This document shows positions 1 to 7,278 of a stretch of 64,000 nt of DNA, piece after piece. Within the stretch, counting starts at the first letter, position 1. Each line of letters opens with the position of its first letter. This DNA comes from JARIHD01 sp035758825. Its GTDB lineage: Bacteria > Patescibacteriota > Saccharimonadia > Saccharimonadales > UBA4665. Where the stretch lies: positions 248,001 to 312,000 of the forward strand of contig DASTWA010000008.1 in NCBI GenBank assembly GCA_035758825.1. The letters are read 5' to 3'. The position numbers were made by a program, and so were the translations under genes. Below the pieces are notes generated by a model. The model made no database searches and was not told where the DNA came from. It saw only the letters and a list, made by a program, of their open reading frames with translations.

Positions 1-80
1 TTGCCCACAAAGAACGACGCGTCAAACTCTGTCTTATTCACGGATATAGCGTAGCACACATCGCGAGGCACACAATATAC

Positions 81-1571
81 CTACTTGCCGAGGTGCGCCT
101 GGACAGTCTTGGCTTTAGCTTCGCCAAGGACGGCCGCCAACTCAGCAAACGGCGCTTGTTGTACGCCACGCAGGCTCCCGAACTTGCGGATGAGCTTTTT
201 GCGGGTAACCGGCCCTACGCCGGGGATGTCGTCAAGGGCGCTGGCAGTCTGACGCTTACCCTTCAATACCGAATGGTAGCTCACAGCAAACCGGTGGCTC
301 TCGTCACGGACGCGCTGCAGGAGCTTCACGATGTCCGAATTCTTAGGTAGTAATATAAGCCAAAAATCATCACTCTCGTTTACGATTGCATTATTCTTTT
401 GCAGCTCGATCTTGGACACGTTAACCAATGACTTTTCTAAGTGCACGGCAATCTCTTCTTCGCGCTTGGCCAGACCGATCATCGGCCGGACAACACCCAA
501 GGCGTCGCGGGCCCGGGTAGCGGCAGCTAACTGGCCTTTACCGCCATCAATCAAAAACAAGTCGGGCAGGCCCCATTCCTTCTGGTTTTTTTCACTGCAG
601 CGGCGGGTAATCGCCTCGTCCATGTGCCCGAAGTCATTGTTGCCAGGCAGACGCATCTTGAATTTACGGTAAGCCGCTTTATCCGGGATGCCGTTCGTAA
701 ACACGACCATACTGGCTACGTTGTCAGTTCCCTGCATGTGGCTGATGTCATAGCCCTCGATCCGCCTTGGCACCTGCGGCAAGCCTAGTAAGTCGGCCAA
801 CCCCTGCAAGCCGCGGTCCTTACTGATATCCAGAAATTCCCTGTCCGAAAAGACGATCTGTTTGGTAAGCGCCTTCAGGGCGAAGTAGCGGTTGCGGATG
901 TCGGCGGCCTTCTCAAAATCGTGCGATTTGGCGGCGCGCTCCATGTCGCGCTCCATCCGTTCCAAAATCTTGGCCCGCTCGCCACGCAAATATTGCATCA
1001 GCTTGCGCAGGTCTGACCGGTAATCCTGGAGGCTGGTCTTGTTTTCTTCGATACCGGGGCAAAGCCCAAGGTGGAACTGCAGGCAGGCCCGCTTGGGAAG
1101 CACACCAGTGTGGGTGGAATATGGAAATACTTTGCGCAAATATTTAAGCGCCCGCTTGACCTCACCGCCATTAAAATACGGACCAAAATACTTGGCTTTG
1201 TCATCGAGCGGCTGACGCGTAAAGCTGACCGCCGGATGCGGGTCGTCATAATTAATACGCACATATACACTGCTTTTGTCGTCGCGGAGCAGAATGTTAT
1301 AGCGCGGCATGTAGCGGCGGACCATTTCGGCCTCTACAAACAAGGCGTCAAGCTCGGTCTCTACCGTTACCCAATCGGTGTCGACAATTTCGGCGACCAG
1401 GGCGTCAGTCTTTGGATCGCGCCGCCGTGAGGCATGGAAGTACTGCCGCACCCGGTTCTTGAGTGAGGCGGCCTTGCCGACATAAATAATCTCACCCTTG
1501 GCATCCTTGTGGAAGTACACGCCGGGCTGGGCTGGCAAATTCTTTAATTTTGTCGCTAATGCTTCAGTCAT
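81..1571 (-). CDS. uvrC: UvrABC excinuclease subunit C
   Basis: Nucleotide-excision repair nuclease that makes both incisions around a UvrB-bound lesion. The N-terminal GIY-YIG domain (about residues 10-95) reads PGVYF...IYVGKA. A UVR motif for UvrB binding lies near 205-240. The RNase H-like 5' nuclease (about 265-400) shows GYDISHMQG and LFLIDGGKGQL with a downstream RDESHRF histidine. A helix-hairpin-helix with DDIPGVGPVTRKKL lies at the C-terminus. At 496 aa it is about 100 aa shorter than usual but keeps all domains. UvrA is encoded about 13 kb away, in the same orientation. A TATAAT lies 11 nt upstream of the ATG, so the leader would be only a few nt long. Confidence 0.96.
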   Translation of the reverse strand: MTEALATKLKNLPAQPGVYFHKDAKGEIIYVGKAASLKNRVRQYFHASRRRDPKTDALVAEIVDTDWVTVETELDALFVEAEMVRRYMPRYNILLRDDKSSVYVRINYDDPHPAVSFTRQPLDDKAKYFGPYFNGGEVKRALKYLRKVFPYSTHTGVLPKRACLQFHLGLCPGIEENKTSLQDYRSDLRKLMQYLRGERAKILERMERDMERAAKSHDFEKAADIRNRYFALKALTKQIVFSDREFLDISKDRGLQGLADLLGLPQVPRRIEGYDISHMQGTDNVASMVVFTNGIPDKAAYRKFKMRLPGNNDFGHMDEAITRRCSEKNQKEWGLPDLFLIDGGKGQLAAATRARDALGVVRPMIGLAKREEEIAVHLEKSLVNVSKIELQKNNAIVNESDDFWLILLPKNSDIVKLLQRVRDESHRFAVSYHSVLKGKRQTASALDDIPGVGPVTRKKLIRKFGSLRGVQQAPFAELAAVLGEAKAKTVQAHLGK

Positions 1572-1610
1572 TTCTCAACAATATTATACGCTAGAGCCGC
1601 CCCTGTTTGA

Positions 1611-1622
1611 TATACTTAGTTC
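1611..1622 (+). promoter_or_regulatory. -10 element of a probably leaderless promoter
   Basis: TATACT at 1611-1616 is followed by only 6 nt before the ATG at 1623, so transcription should start at or next to the start codon. No good -35 box and no Shine-Dalgarno site are seen. The same spacing occurs at several other genes in the window. Confidence 0.5.
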
Positions 1623-2606
1623 ATGTCACACAGCGACTACACAATAACCGTAGAGGGACTCAAAAAGTCTTATGGAAAGCTGACCGTCCTTGATGGTATC
1701 AACTTCAAGGTAGAACGCGGCTCCATCCTCGCCCTGCTTGGCCCGAATGGCGCCGGCAAGACAACAACTGTTAAAATCCTGTCGACACTGCTCGACGCCG
1801 ATGGCGGTAAAGCAACCATCGAAGGTTATGACGTCGTAAAAGAAGCCGACCAAGTCCGCAGCAAGATTGGACTGACCGGCCAGTACGCCGCCGTCGACGA
1901 ATACCTGACCGGCGAAGAAAACCTCTTTATGATGGGCCGTCTGTACCGCCTGGGCAAGGACGACGCCAAGCGCCGCACTGCCGAGCTATTGACCCTGGTC
2001 GACCTGGTAGACGCGTCCAAGCGCCCGGTCCGCACCTATTCGGGTGGTATGAAGCGCCGCCTGGACCTCGCCATGAGCCTCATCGCTAACCCACCGGTTA
2101 TCTTCTTGGACGAGCCGACCACCGGTCTTGACCCACGCAGCCGCCTGGCTATCTGGGACATGATCAAACAGCTGGCCAAAAACGGCACCAGCATCTTGCT
2201 CACCACCCAATATCTTGAGGAAGCTGACCTTTTGGCCGACAACATCATAGTCATCGATGGCGGCAAGGTAATCGCCGAAGGCACCGCCGACAGCCTAAAA
2301 GCCAAGGTCGGCAATGATCGCCTCGAGATCGTCATCAGTAACAGCAGCGCTTTCCAACAAGCCAGCGAGTTACTGGATAGTAAAACCCTCCAGGCCGATA
2401 AAGAAAGCCACACCCTGAGCATCGCCAGCAAAGGCGTAAAACACCTCAAGGAAGTGCTTCAAAAATTCGAAGACGCAAACATTAAGGTCGAGACCGTCTC
2501 ATTGCAGCGTCCTACCCTGGACGATGTATTCCTGGCTCTTACCGGCCACGCCGCAACCAAAGAAGCCGAGCCGAAAGCTACCCCGAAATCGAAAGGTAAG
2601 AAGTAA
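1623..2606 (+). CDS. ABC transporter ATP-binding protein, DrrA-like
   Basis: Nucleotide-binding subunit of an ABC-2 type exporter, probably for drugs, lipids or polysaccharide. Walker A is GPNGAGKTTT (about residue 39), the signature is YSGGMKRRLDLA, and Walker B is VIFLDEPTTGLDP. The long C-terminal extension after the ATPase core, ending in a Lys-rich tail, is typical of the daunorubicin-resistance (DrrA) subfamily. The stop codon shares one base with the start of the permease gene, so the two are translationally coupled. The substrate cannot be deduced. Confidence 0.92.
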   Translation: MSHSDYTITVEGLKKSYGKLTVLDGINFKVERGSILALLGPNGAGKTTTVKILSTLLDADGGKATIEGYDVVKEADQVRSKIGLTGQYAAVDEYLTGEENLFMMGRLYRLGKDDAKRRTAELLTLVDLVDASKRPVRTYSGGMKRRLDLAMSLIANPPVIFLDEPTTGLDPRSRLAIWDMIKQLAKNGTSILLTTQYLEEADLLADNIIVIDGGKVIAEGTADSLKAKVGNDRLEIVISNSSAFQQASELLDSKTLQADKESHTLSIASKGVKHLKEVLQKFEDANIKVETVSLQRPTLDDVFLALTGHAATKEAEPKATPKSKGKK

Positions 2607-3418
2607 TGAATAACGAAGTACTCTCTGCAGACGTAAAGCCAGAAAAACGCTCCTACCTGTATTGGTTGGCCAGTGACTCGATCATCATGACCGTCCGGAG
2701 CATCACGCACATCGTGCGCAGCCTCGACCAGGTTATGTCACTCATCATGTTCCCAATCATGTTCATGCTGCTCAACCGCTACGTGCTGGGCGGTGCCATC
2801 AACACCGGCAGCGTAGACTACGCCAACTACCTGTTCGCTGGCATCCTGGTGCAGACGCTGGCCTTCGGCGCCAACTACACCACTATCAACCTGGCAGTAG
2901 ATATGAAGGAAGGTATTGTTGACCGGTTCAAGTCATTGCCGATGGCAAGCAGCGCCCTGCTTATCGGCCACATCACCTCTGACTTGGTCCGCAACATTAT
3001 CTCGGGCATTATCATTGTGCTCGTAGGTTTTGCCGTGGGCTTCCGCCCTAACGCCACCCCAATCGAATGGCTGCTGGTTGTCGGCCTCGGTCTTATCTTC
3101 AGCCTGGCAATCTCTTGGCTGTCAGCGATACTCGGCCTTATGGTCAAGAGCCTCGAAGCAGCCCAGTGGATCGGCTTCGTGCTCATCTTCCCGTTGACCT
3201 TTATCTCGAGTGCCTTTGTGCCAACCGAGACCATGCCCGCCGCACTACAAGCCTTCGCCGAAAACCAGCCCCTGACTCATGTGATGAACGCGATGCGTTC
3301 GTGGCTCGTGGGCACGCCGATGGGTGATTCTGGCTGGCTGGCATTTATTTGGAGCGCCGGCATCATCGCCGTATGCATGCCGCTGGCCGCAGCCATGTTC
3401 CGCCGCCGTTCTCGCTAA
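2606..3418 (+). CDS. ABC-2 type transporter permease, DrrB-like
   Basis: Membrane subunit partnering the preceding ATPase. About six hydrophobic segments lie between residues 35 and 265, with the usual ABC-2 layout: a membrane entry with SIIMTVRSITHIVRS, and a late conserved segment FPLTFISSAFVPTETMP near the external face. It is 270 aa, normal for the family. The start overlaps the upstream stop by one base (TAATG). The gene ends 42 nt before guaB, which has its own promoter. Confidence 0.9.
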   Translation: MNNEVLSADVKPEKRSYLYWLASDSIIMTVRSITHIVRSLDQVMSLIMFPIMFMLLNRYVLGGAINTGSVDYANYLFAGILVQTLAFGANYTTINLAVDMKEGIVDRFKSLPMASSALLIGHITSDLVRNIISGIIIVLVGFAVGFRPNATPIEWLLVVGLGLIFSLAISWLSAILGLMVKSLEAAQWIGFVLIFPLTFISSAFVPTETMPAALQAFAENQPLTHVMNAMRSWLVGTPMGDSGWLAFIWSAGIIAVCMPLAAAMFRRRSR

Positions 3419-3425
3419 AACATTT

Positions 3426-3460
3426 TTGACAGCCGGCTTCGGTTCCGCTTACAATAAAGT
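3426..3460 (+). promoter_or_regulatory. guaB promoter, predicted leaderless
   Basis: A consensus -35 box TTGACA (3426-3431) is followed by an 18-nt spacer and a -10 box TACAAT (3450-3455). Only 5 nt separate the -10 box from the guaB ATG at 3461, so the mRNA should begin at the start codon. Confidence 0.75.
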
Positions 3461-4594
3461 ATGGAACACAACTTACCCTTAGCACTTACATTTGATGATG
3501 TGCTTCTGCGGCCAGGATACTCAGGATTCGACCGCAAAGACATCACGCTCACTACCAACCTAACCAAAAACATTCAAATCAAAACCCCAATCGTGGCCGC
3601 CCCAATGGATACGGTCGCCGAAAGTGGTCTCGCAATCGTCCTCGCACATCTCGGAGGGATTGCTTTTATACATCGTAATCTGACTATCGAAGACCAGGTT
3701 GCCGAAGTCAGTAAAGTCAAGAAAGAGCAACTGCTCGTAGGTGCCGCCGTCGGCTCCAGCGCCGGCTACGAAAAACGCGTCGAAGCCCTGGCCAAGGCCG
3801 GTGTCGATGTGCTCATTGTTGACTCTGCCCACGGTTACTCGAAGAAGGTCATCGAAGCCGTCAAATACATCAAGCAAAATTACAAAGTGGACGTTATCGC
3901 CGGAAATGTCGCTACTGCCGATGGCGCCCAGGCGCTCATCGATGCCGGCGCAGACGGACTGCGCGTTGGCATGGGGCCCGGGGCTATCTGTTCCACCCGC
4001 ATCATATCGGGCATGGGCGTGCCTCAGCTGACGGCCTTGTTCGAGACCTGCGCCGTCGCCAAAAAACATGCTGTGCCGGTGATTGCCGACGGCGGTATCG
4101 CCCGCTCCGGTGACATTGTAAAGGCTTTGGCAGCTGGCGCATCTACCGTCATGCTCGGCCGCTTGCTGGCAGCCACCGAAGAAGCACCGGGCAAAGTAAC
4201 AAAACTCAAGCCCGAACAAGTCCCCAGCCGGTTCCAAAATATCCTGGACGGTTCTACCGAATATACCTTTAAGGAATACCGCGGCATGGGATCGATTGCC
4301 GCCATGAAACAAGGCCTCAAAATAAGTTCCGAAGATGAATTCCATGGCAAGGACTACCAGGGCGACACCTTGGTTGCCGAAGGCGTCGAGGGTCTCGTCC
4401 CCTGCTCTGGCACTGTCAAACAGGTCATTGACCAACTGATAGGCGGCGTCTTTTCGGGCATGTACTACATCGGTGCACGGACCATCGGCGAATTATGGGA
4501 AACAGCCGTGTTCACGCGCATCACCCAGGCGTCACTCAGCGAAAGCCACCCGCACGACCTATTCATTACCAACCCAGGCGATAATTATAAGTAG
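3461..4594 (+). CDS. guaB: IMP dehydrogenase lacking the CBS domains
   Basis: Oxidises IMP to XMP with NAD+, the first committed step to GMP. The TIM-barrel core is intact: LTFDDVLLRP at the N-terminus, PMDTVAE, GMGPGAICSTR carrying the catalytic Cys, and IADGGIARSGD for phosphate binding. The protein is only 377 aa. The usual tandem CBS module (about 110-120 aa between barrel strands) is replaced by a short linker after NLTIEDQVAEVSKVK. Adenine-nucleotide control through CBS should therefore be absent. guaA follows 9 nt downstream, making a purine operon. Confidence 0.96.
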   Translation: MEHNLPLALTFDDVLLRPGYSGFDRKDITLTTNLTKNIQIKTPIVAAPMDTVAESGLAIVLAHLGGIAFIHRNLTIEDQVAEVSKVKKEQLLVGAAVGSSAGYEKRVEALAKAGVDVLIVDSAHGYSKKVIEAVKYIKQNYKVDVIAGNVATADGAQALIDAGADGLRVGMGPGAICSTRIISGMGVPQLTALFETCAVAKKHAVPVIADGGIARSGDIVKALAAGASTVMLGRLLAATEEAPGKVTKLKPEQVPSRFQNILDGSTEYTFKEYRGMGSIAAMKQGLKISSEDEFHGKDYQGDTLVAEGVEGLVPCSGTVKQVIDQLIGGVFSGMYYIGARTIGELWETAVFTRITQASLSESHPHDLFITNPGDNYK

Positions 4595-4603
4595 GAGGAA
4601 CCA

Positions 4604-6127
4604 TTGGAAACGCTCGTCATTCTTGACTATGGATCACAGTACACCCAGCTCATTGCCCGCCGGGCGCGCGAGCTCGGCGTATACAGCATCATCCTGCCGT
4701 TTAGCGCCTCGATCAAAGACATAACCAGCCACAATCCTAAAGGAATCGTGCTATCTGGCGGCCCCAGTTCGGTGTACGACAAAGGTGCGCCCGGGCTGGA
4801 CGAAGGGCTGCTGACACTTAACCTGCCCGTCCTTGGCATTTGCTACGGTATGCAATTACTGGCCATGGCGCTGGGCGGCACCGTAGAACCATCGCCAACC
4901 CGCGAATATGGCAAAGCTACCCTGGAACTCCAGCACAGGAGCAAACTACTGCAGGAAGACTTCGAAGCCAGCACGGTTTGGATGAGCCACGGCGTGCACG
5001 TGGCAACGCCGCCGGAAGGTTTTCACATCACCGCCAAAAGCGGCGGCATCATCTGCGCCATCGAAGACCCCGAGCTGGCAATCTTTGGCCTGCAATTCCA
5101 TCCGGAGGTAGCCCACACCACCTACGGCAGTATCGTGTTAGAAAACTTCATTGGGCTGTGCGGGTTCGCCCGGGATTGGGCGGCAGATTCAATCATTGAC
5201 CAGCAAATCGAACATATTCGTAAAGTCACTGAGGACAAGCGCGTGGTCTGTGCCCTGTCTGGCGGCGTTGACTCTTCGGTGGCCGCCACGTTGGTTGACC
5301 GGGCTATCGGCGACCGGCAGACCTGTATCTTTGTTGACACAGGTTTACTCCGTAAAGATGAGTACGAGGAAGTCCTGGCTGCATACAAAAAGGTCGGCCT
5401 GAACGTCACGCCGGTCCGTGCCGGCAAACAATTCCTAGGCAAGTTAAGCAAGGTTTCTGACCCCGAACAGAAACGCAAAATCATCGGCGCCGAATTCATT
5501 GCCATCTTCGACAAAGAGGCCAAAAAACTAAAGGATGTCGACTTTCTGGTACAAGGCACGCTGTATCCGGACGTCATTGAATCAGTCTCTGTAAACGGTC
5601 CGTCGGTGACTATCAAATCGCACCATAACGTCGGTGGACTGCCAGAAAAGATGCACCTCAAACTAATCGAACCGCTGCGCGAACTGTTTAAGGATGAGGT
5701 CAGGCTGATCGGCAAAGAGCTTGGCCTGCCCGACACCATCGTCCAGCGCCAGCCCTTCCCTGGGCCTGGGCTGGCCATTCGCATCATTGGTGATATTACC
5801 GAAGAGCGGGTCGCCCTGCTCCAACAAGCTGACGCTATCGTCCGCGAAGAGATCGACCGCCATGAAGTACGCAAGGACTTATGGCAGTTCTTTGCCGTGC
5901 TCTTGCCAATCAAATCCGTGGGCGTAATGGGCGATGGCCGGACTTACGAGCAGGTCATAGCACTGCGCATCGTCCAGTCCAGTGACGGCATGACCGCCGA
6001 CTGGGCCCGGGTGCCTTACGATCTACTGGCCGACATTTCGAGCCGCATCGTCAGCGAGGTTCGCGGCGTAAACCGCGTCGTTTACGATATCACTTCCAAG
6101 CCGCCCGGCACTATCGAGTGGGAGTAG
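4604..6127 (+). CDS. guaA: GMP synthase (glutamine-hydrolysing)
   Basis: Converts XMP to GMP using ATP and glutamine. The N-terminal class I glutaminase has the nucleophile Cys in GICYGMQLLA and the HP motif in GLQFHPEVAH. The ATP-pyrophosphatase P-loop is ALSGGVDSSVAA, and the dimerisation domain ends in the conserved KPPGTIEWE. Length is 507 aa, as expected. The start is TTG, supported by AGGAGG at 4593-4598, five nt upstream and overlapping the guaB stop. The 3' end overlaps the convergent trhO-like gene by 17 nt. Confidence 0.97.
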   Translation: METLVILDYGSQYTQLIARRARELGVYSIILPFSASIKDITSHNPKGIVLSGGPSSVYDKGAPGLDEGLLTLNLPVLGICYGMQLLAMALGGTVEPSPTREYGKATLELQHRSKLLQEDFEASTVWMSHGVHVATPPEGFHITAKSGGIICAIEDPELAIFGLQFHPEVAHTTYGSIVLENFIGLCGFARDWAADSIIDQQIEHIRKVTEDKRVVCALSGGVDSSVAATLVDRAIGDRQTCIFVDTGLLRKDEYEEVLAAYKKVGLNVTPVRAGKQFLGKLSKVSDPEQKRKIIGAEFIAIFDKEAKKLKDVDFLVQGTLYPDVIESVSVNGPSVTIKSHHNVGGLPEKMHLKLIEPLRELFKDEVRLIGKELGLPDTIVQRQPFPGPGLAIRIIGDITEERVALLQQADAIVREEIDRHEVRKDLWQFFAVLLPIKSVGVMGDGRTYEQVIALRIVQSSDGMTADWARVPYDLLADISSRIVSEVRGVNRVVYDITSKPPGTIEWE

Positions 6128-6848
6128 CCGCTAGCGCCTCAGCGCAGGCATCGGAACAAGTATCCTTGTCGGTCTTACAGTTTTCGCAAATCAGAATGAG
6201 CTTGTTACAGCTTTTTAGGGCGCAGTTTTCAAAATTGCTGGTCTTGGCATGGCAGTGGACGCACTCGCCAATGTCTTTGGCCTTGTCAGAAAACTTTACG
6301 TTCATACGGCCATCGAATACGTATAGTGAACCTTCCCAAAAGCCGTCATCGGCGTATTTTTCGCCGTACTTCACGATGCCGCCGTCAATCTGATAAACCT
6401 CTTTAAACCCGCGCTTTTTCATCATTGAACTGATTACTTCGCAGCGGATACCGCCGGTGCAGTACGTAACGACCGGCTTGTCTTTGATGTCGTTATACTT
6501 GGGGTCTTCGAGCTCTTTCTTGAAGTCGTGGCTTGTTTCTACGTCGGGGACAATAGCATTCTTGAACTTGCCGACCTGCGCCTCATAGGCATTGCGGCCG
6601 TCAAAAAACACCACGTCATCGCCGCGCTCTTCGATAAGCTTATGTACTTCCTCGGGCTTAAGGTGTTTGCCGCCGCCGACAACGCCGTGCTCGTCAACTT
6701 CCAGCTCATCGGCCGCACCAAGTGCTACCAGCTCCTTGCGGACTTTGACGCTCAATTTTGGAAAGTCTTCGCGGCTGCCGTCAGACCACTTAAAGACAGT
6801 GCCTTTGAACGGTGCGAAGGCTTTGGTTTCTTTTACATACGCCTTCAC
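6111..6848 (-). CDS. trhO: TrhO-like (YceA/UPF0176) rhodanese-domain tRNA uridine hydroxylase, 5' end interrupted
   Basis: The family hydroxylates wobble uridine of tRNA. The rhodanese active site is TYCTGGIRCE, and a Cys-rich C-terminal region (CVHCHAK, CNKL, CENCKTD) follows. The longest uninterrupted frame starts at a GTG (6848). However, the conserved family N-terminus continues upstream in the same frame to an ATG at 7005-7007, through 53 residues such as GRILISEHGINGTVGG. That extension contains an in-frame TAG at 6987-6989 where relatives have Tyr. The gene is therefore a recent pseudogene, a sequencing error or a readthrough case. Confidence 0.8.
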   Translation of the reverse strand: MKAYVKETKAFAPFKGTVFKWSDGSREDFPKLSVKVRKELVALGAADELEVDEHGVVGGGKHLKPEEVHKLIEERGDDVVFFDGRNAYEAQVGKFKNAIVPDVETSHDFKKELEDPKYNDIKDKPVVTYCTGGIRCEVISSMMKKRGFKEVYQIDGGIVKYGEKYADDGFWEGSLYVFDGRMNVKFSDKAKDIGECVHCHAKTSNFENCALKSCNKLILICENCKTDKDTCSDACAEALAATPTR

Positions 6849-6986
6849 GTCGTCGATATCGCCGCCGACCGTGCCGTTAATGCCGTGCTCCGAAATAAGA
6901 ATCCGGCCACGCAGGTTAAGCTTCTCGCAGAGTGTTTTCTGCCAGAGCCTTACGGCCTCGGGGTCGGTGATTGGGGCAAACTTATA

Positions 6987-6989
6987 CTA
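6987..6989 (-). other. In-frame amber codon in the trhO N-terminus
   Basis: Upstream of the open trhO frame the minus strand reads M-Q-K-I-I-L-TAG-Y-K-F-A-P-I-T-D-P-E-A, starting at 7007. TAG stands where the family has the first Tyr of a YY or YxF pair. Frame and similarity are otherwise perfect on both sides. Confidence 0.8.
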
Positions 6990-7106
6990 AAGAATAATCT
7001 TTTGCATCAGGGGTGATTATAGCAATTTCTATGCTTGATGTCATCTGTCGTGTAGAATTAATTGTGATTATAACTACATTTTTTAATCTGTTGGCATTGA
7101 CATTAC

Positions 7107-7278
7107 TGCTATAATTAGATCTATTGATTACCAAAGTAAAGGAAAGAGCGGAAAAATGACAGCAACATGCGTATATGACAGGTATGCCGGCGCGACCGCT
7201 CTTTGCGGCTGTTAACCCGTACCTTTACGCCTCTCTTCTGCAAAAAGTTCATCAAAATCCAAGTAACGGAGCAACCCT
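7107..7278 (+). promoter_or_regulatory. Extended -10 promoter and structured leader of the ABC exporter operon
   Basis: An extended -10 element TGCTATAAT lies at 7107-7115, which gives a leader of about 155 nt. The leader contains a 19-codon ORF and a perfect 9-bp inverted repeat AAAGAGCGG (7143-7151) / CCGCTCTTT (7196-7204). The right arm can instead form a local hairpin CCGC-tcttt-GCGG (7196-7208), nested in GGTATG (7181-7186) / CGTACC (7218-7223). The two folds exclude each other, as in attenuators. No U-tract terminator is visible, so control may act on translation. Confidence 0.5.
7156..7215 (+). CDS. Putative 19-aa leader peptide
   Basis: This is a short ORF, MTATCVYDRYAGATALCGC, with three Cys. 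It is preceded by a purine-rich AAGGAAAG (7139-7146) inside the left arm of the leader inverted repeat. It ends 63 nt before the first exporter start. Its position, ribosome site and overlap with both alternative hairpins fit a regulatory leader peptide that senses ribosome movement. Coding by chance cannot be excluded. Confidence 0.4.
   Translation: MTATCVYDRYAGATALCGC

Noticed and set aside
6111..7007. Alternative genetic code as the explanation of the in-frame TAG
   Set aside because: TAG ends guaB and dedA at their expected C-termini, and TGA and TAA are also normal stops, so recoding is not general here.
7100..7115. TTGACA directly followed by TATAAT as a -35/-10 pair
   Set aside because: The spacer would be about 7 nt, far from 16-18. 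The extended -10 TGCTATAAT explains the promoter better.
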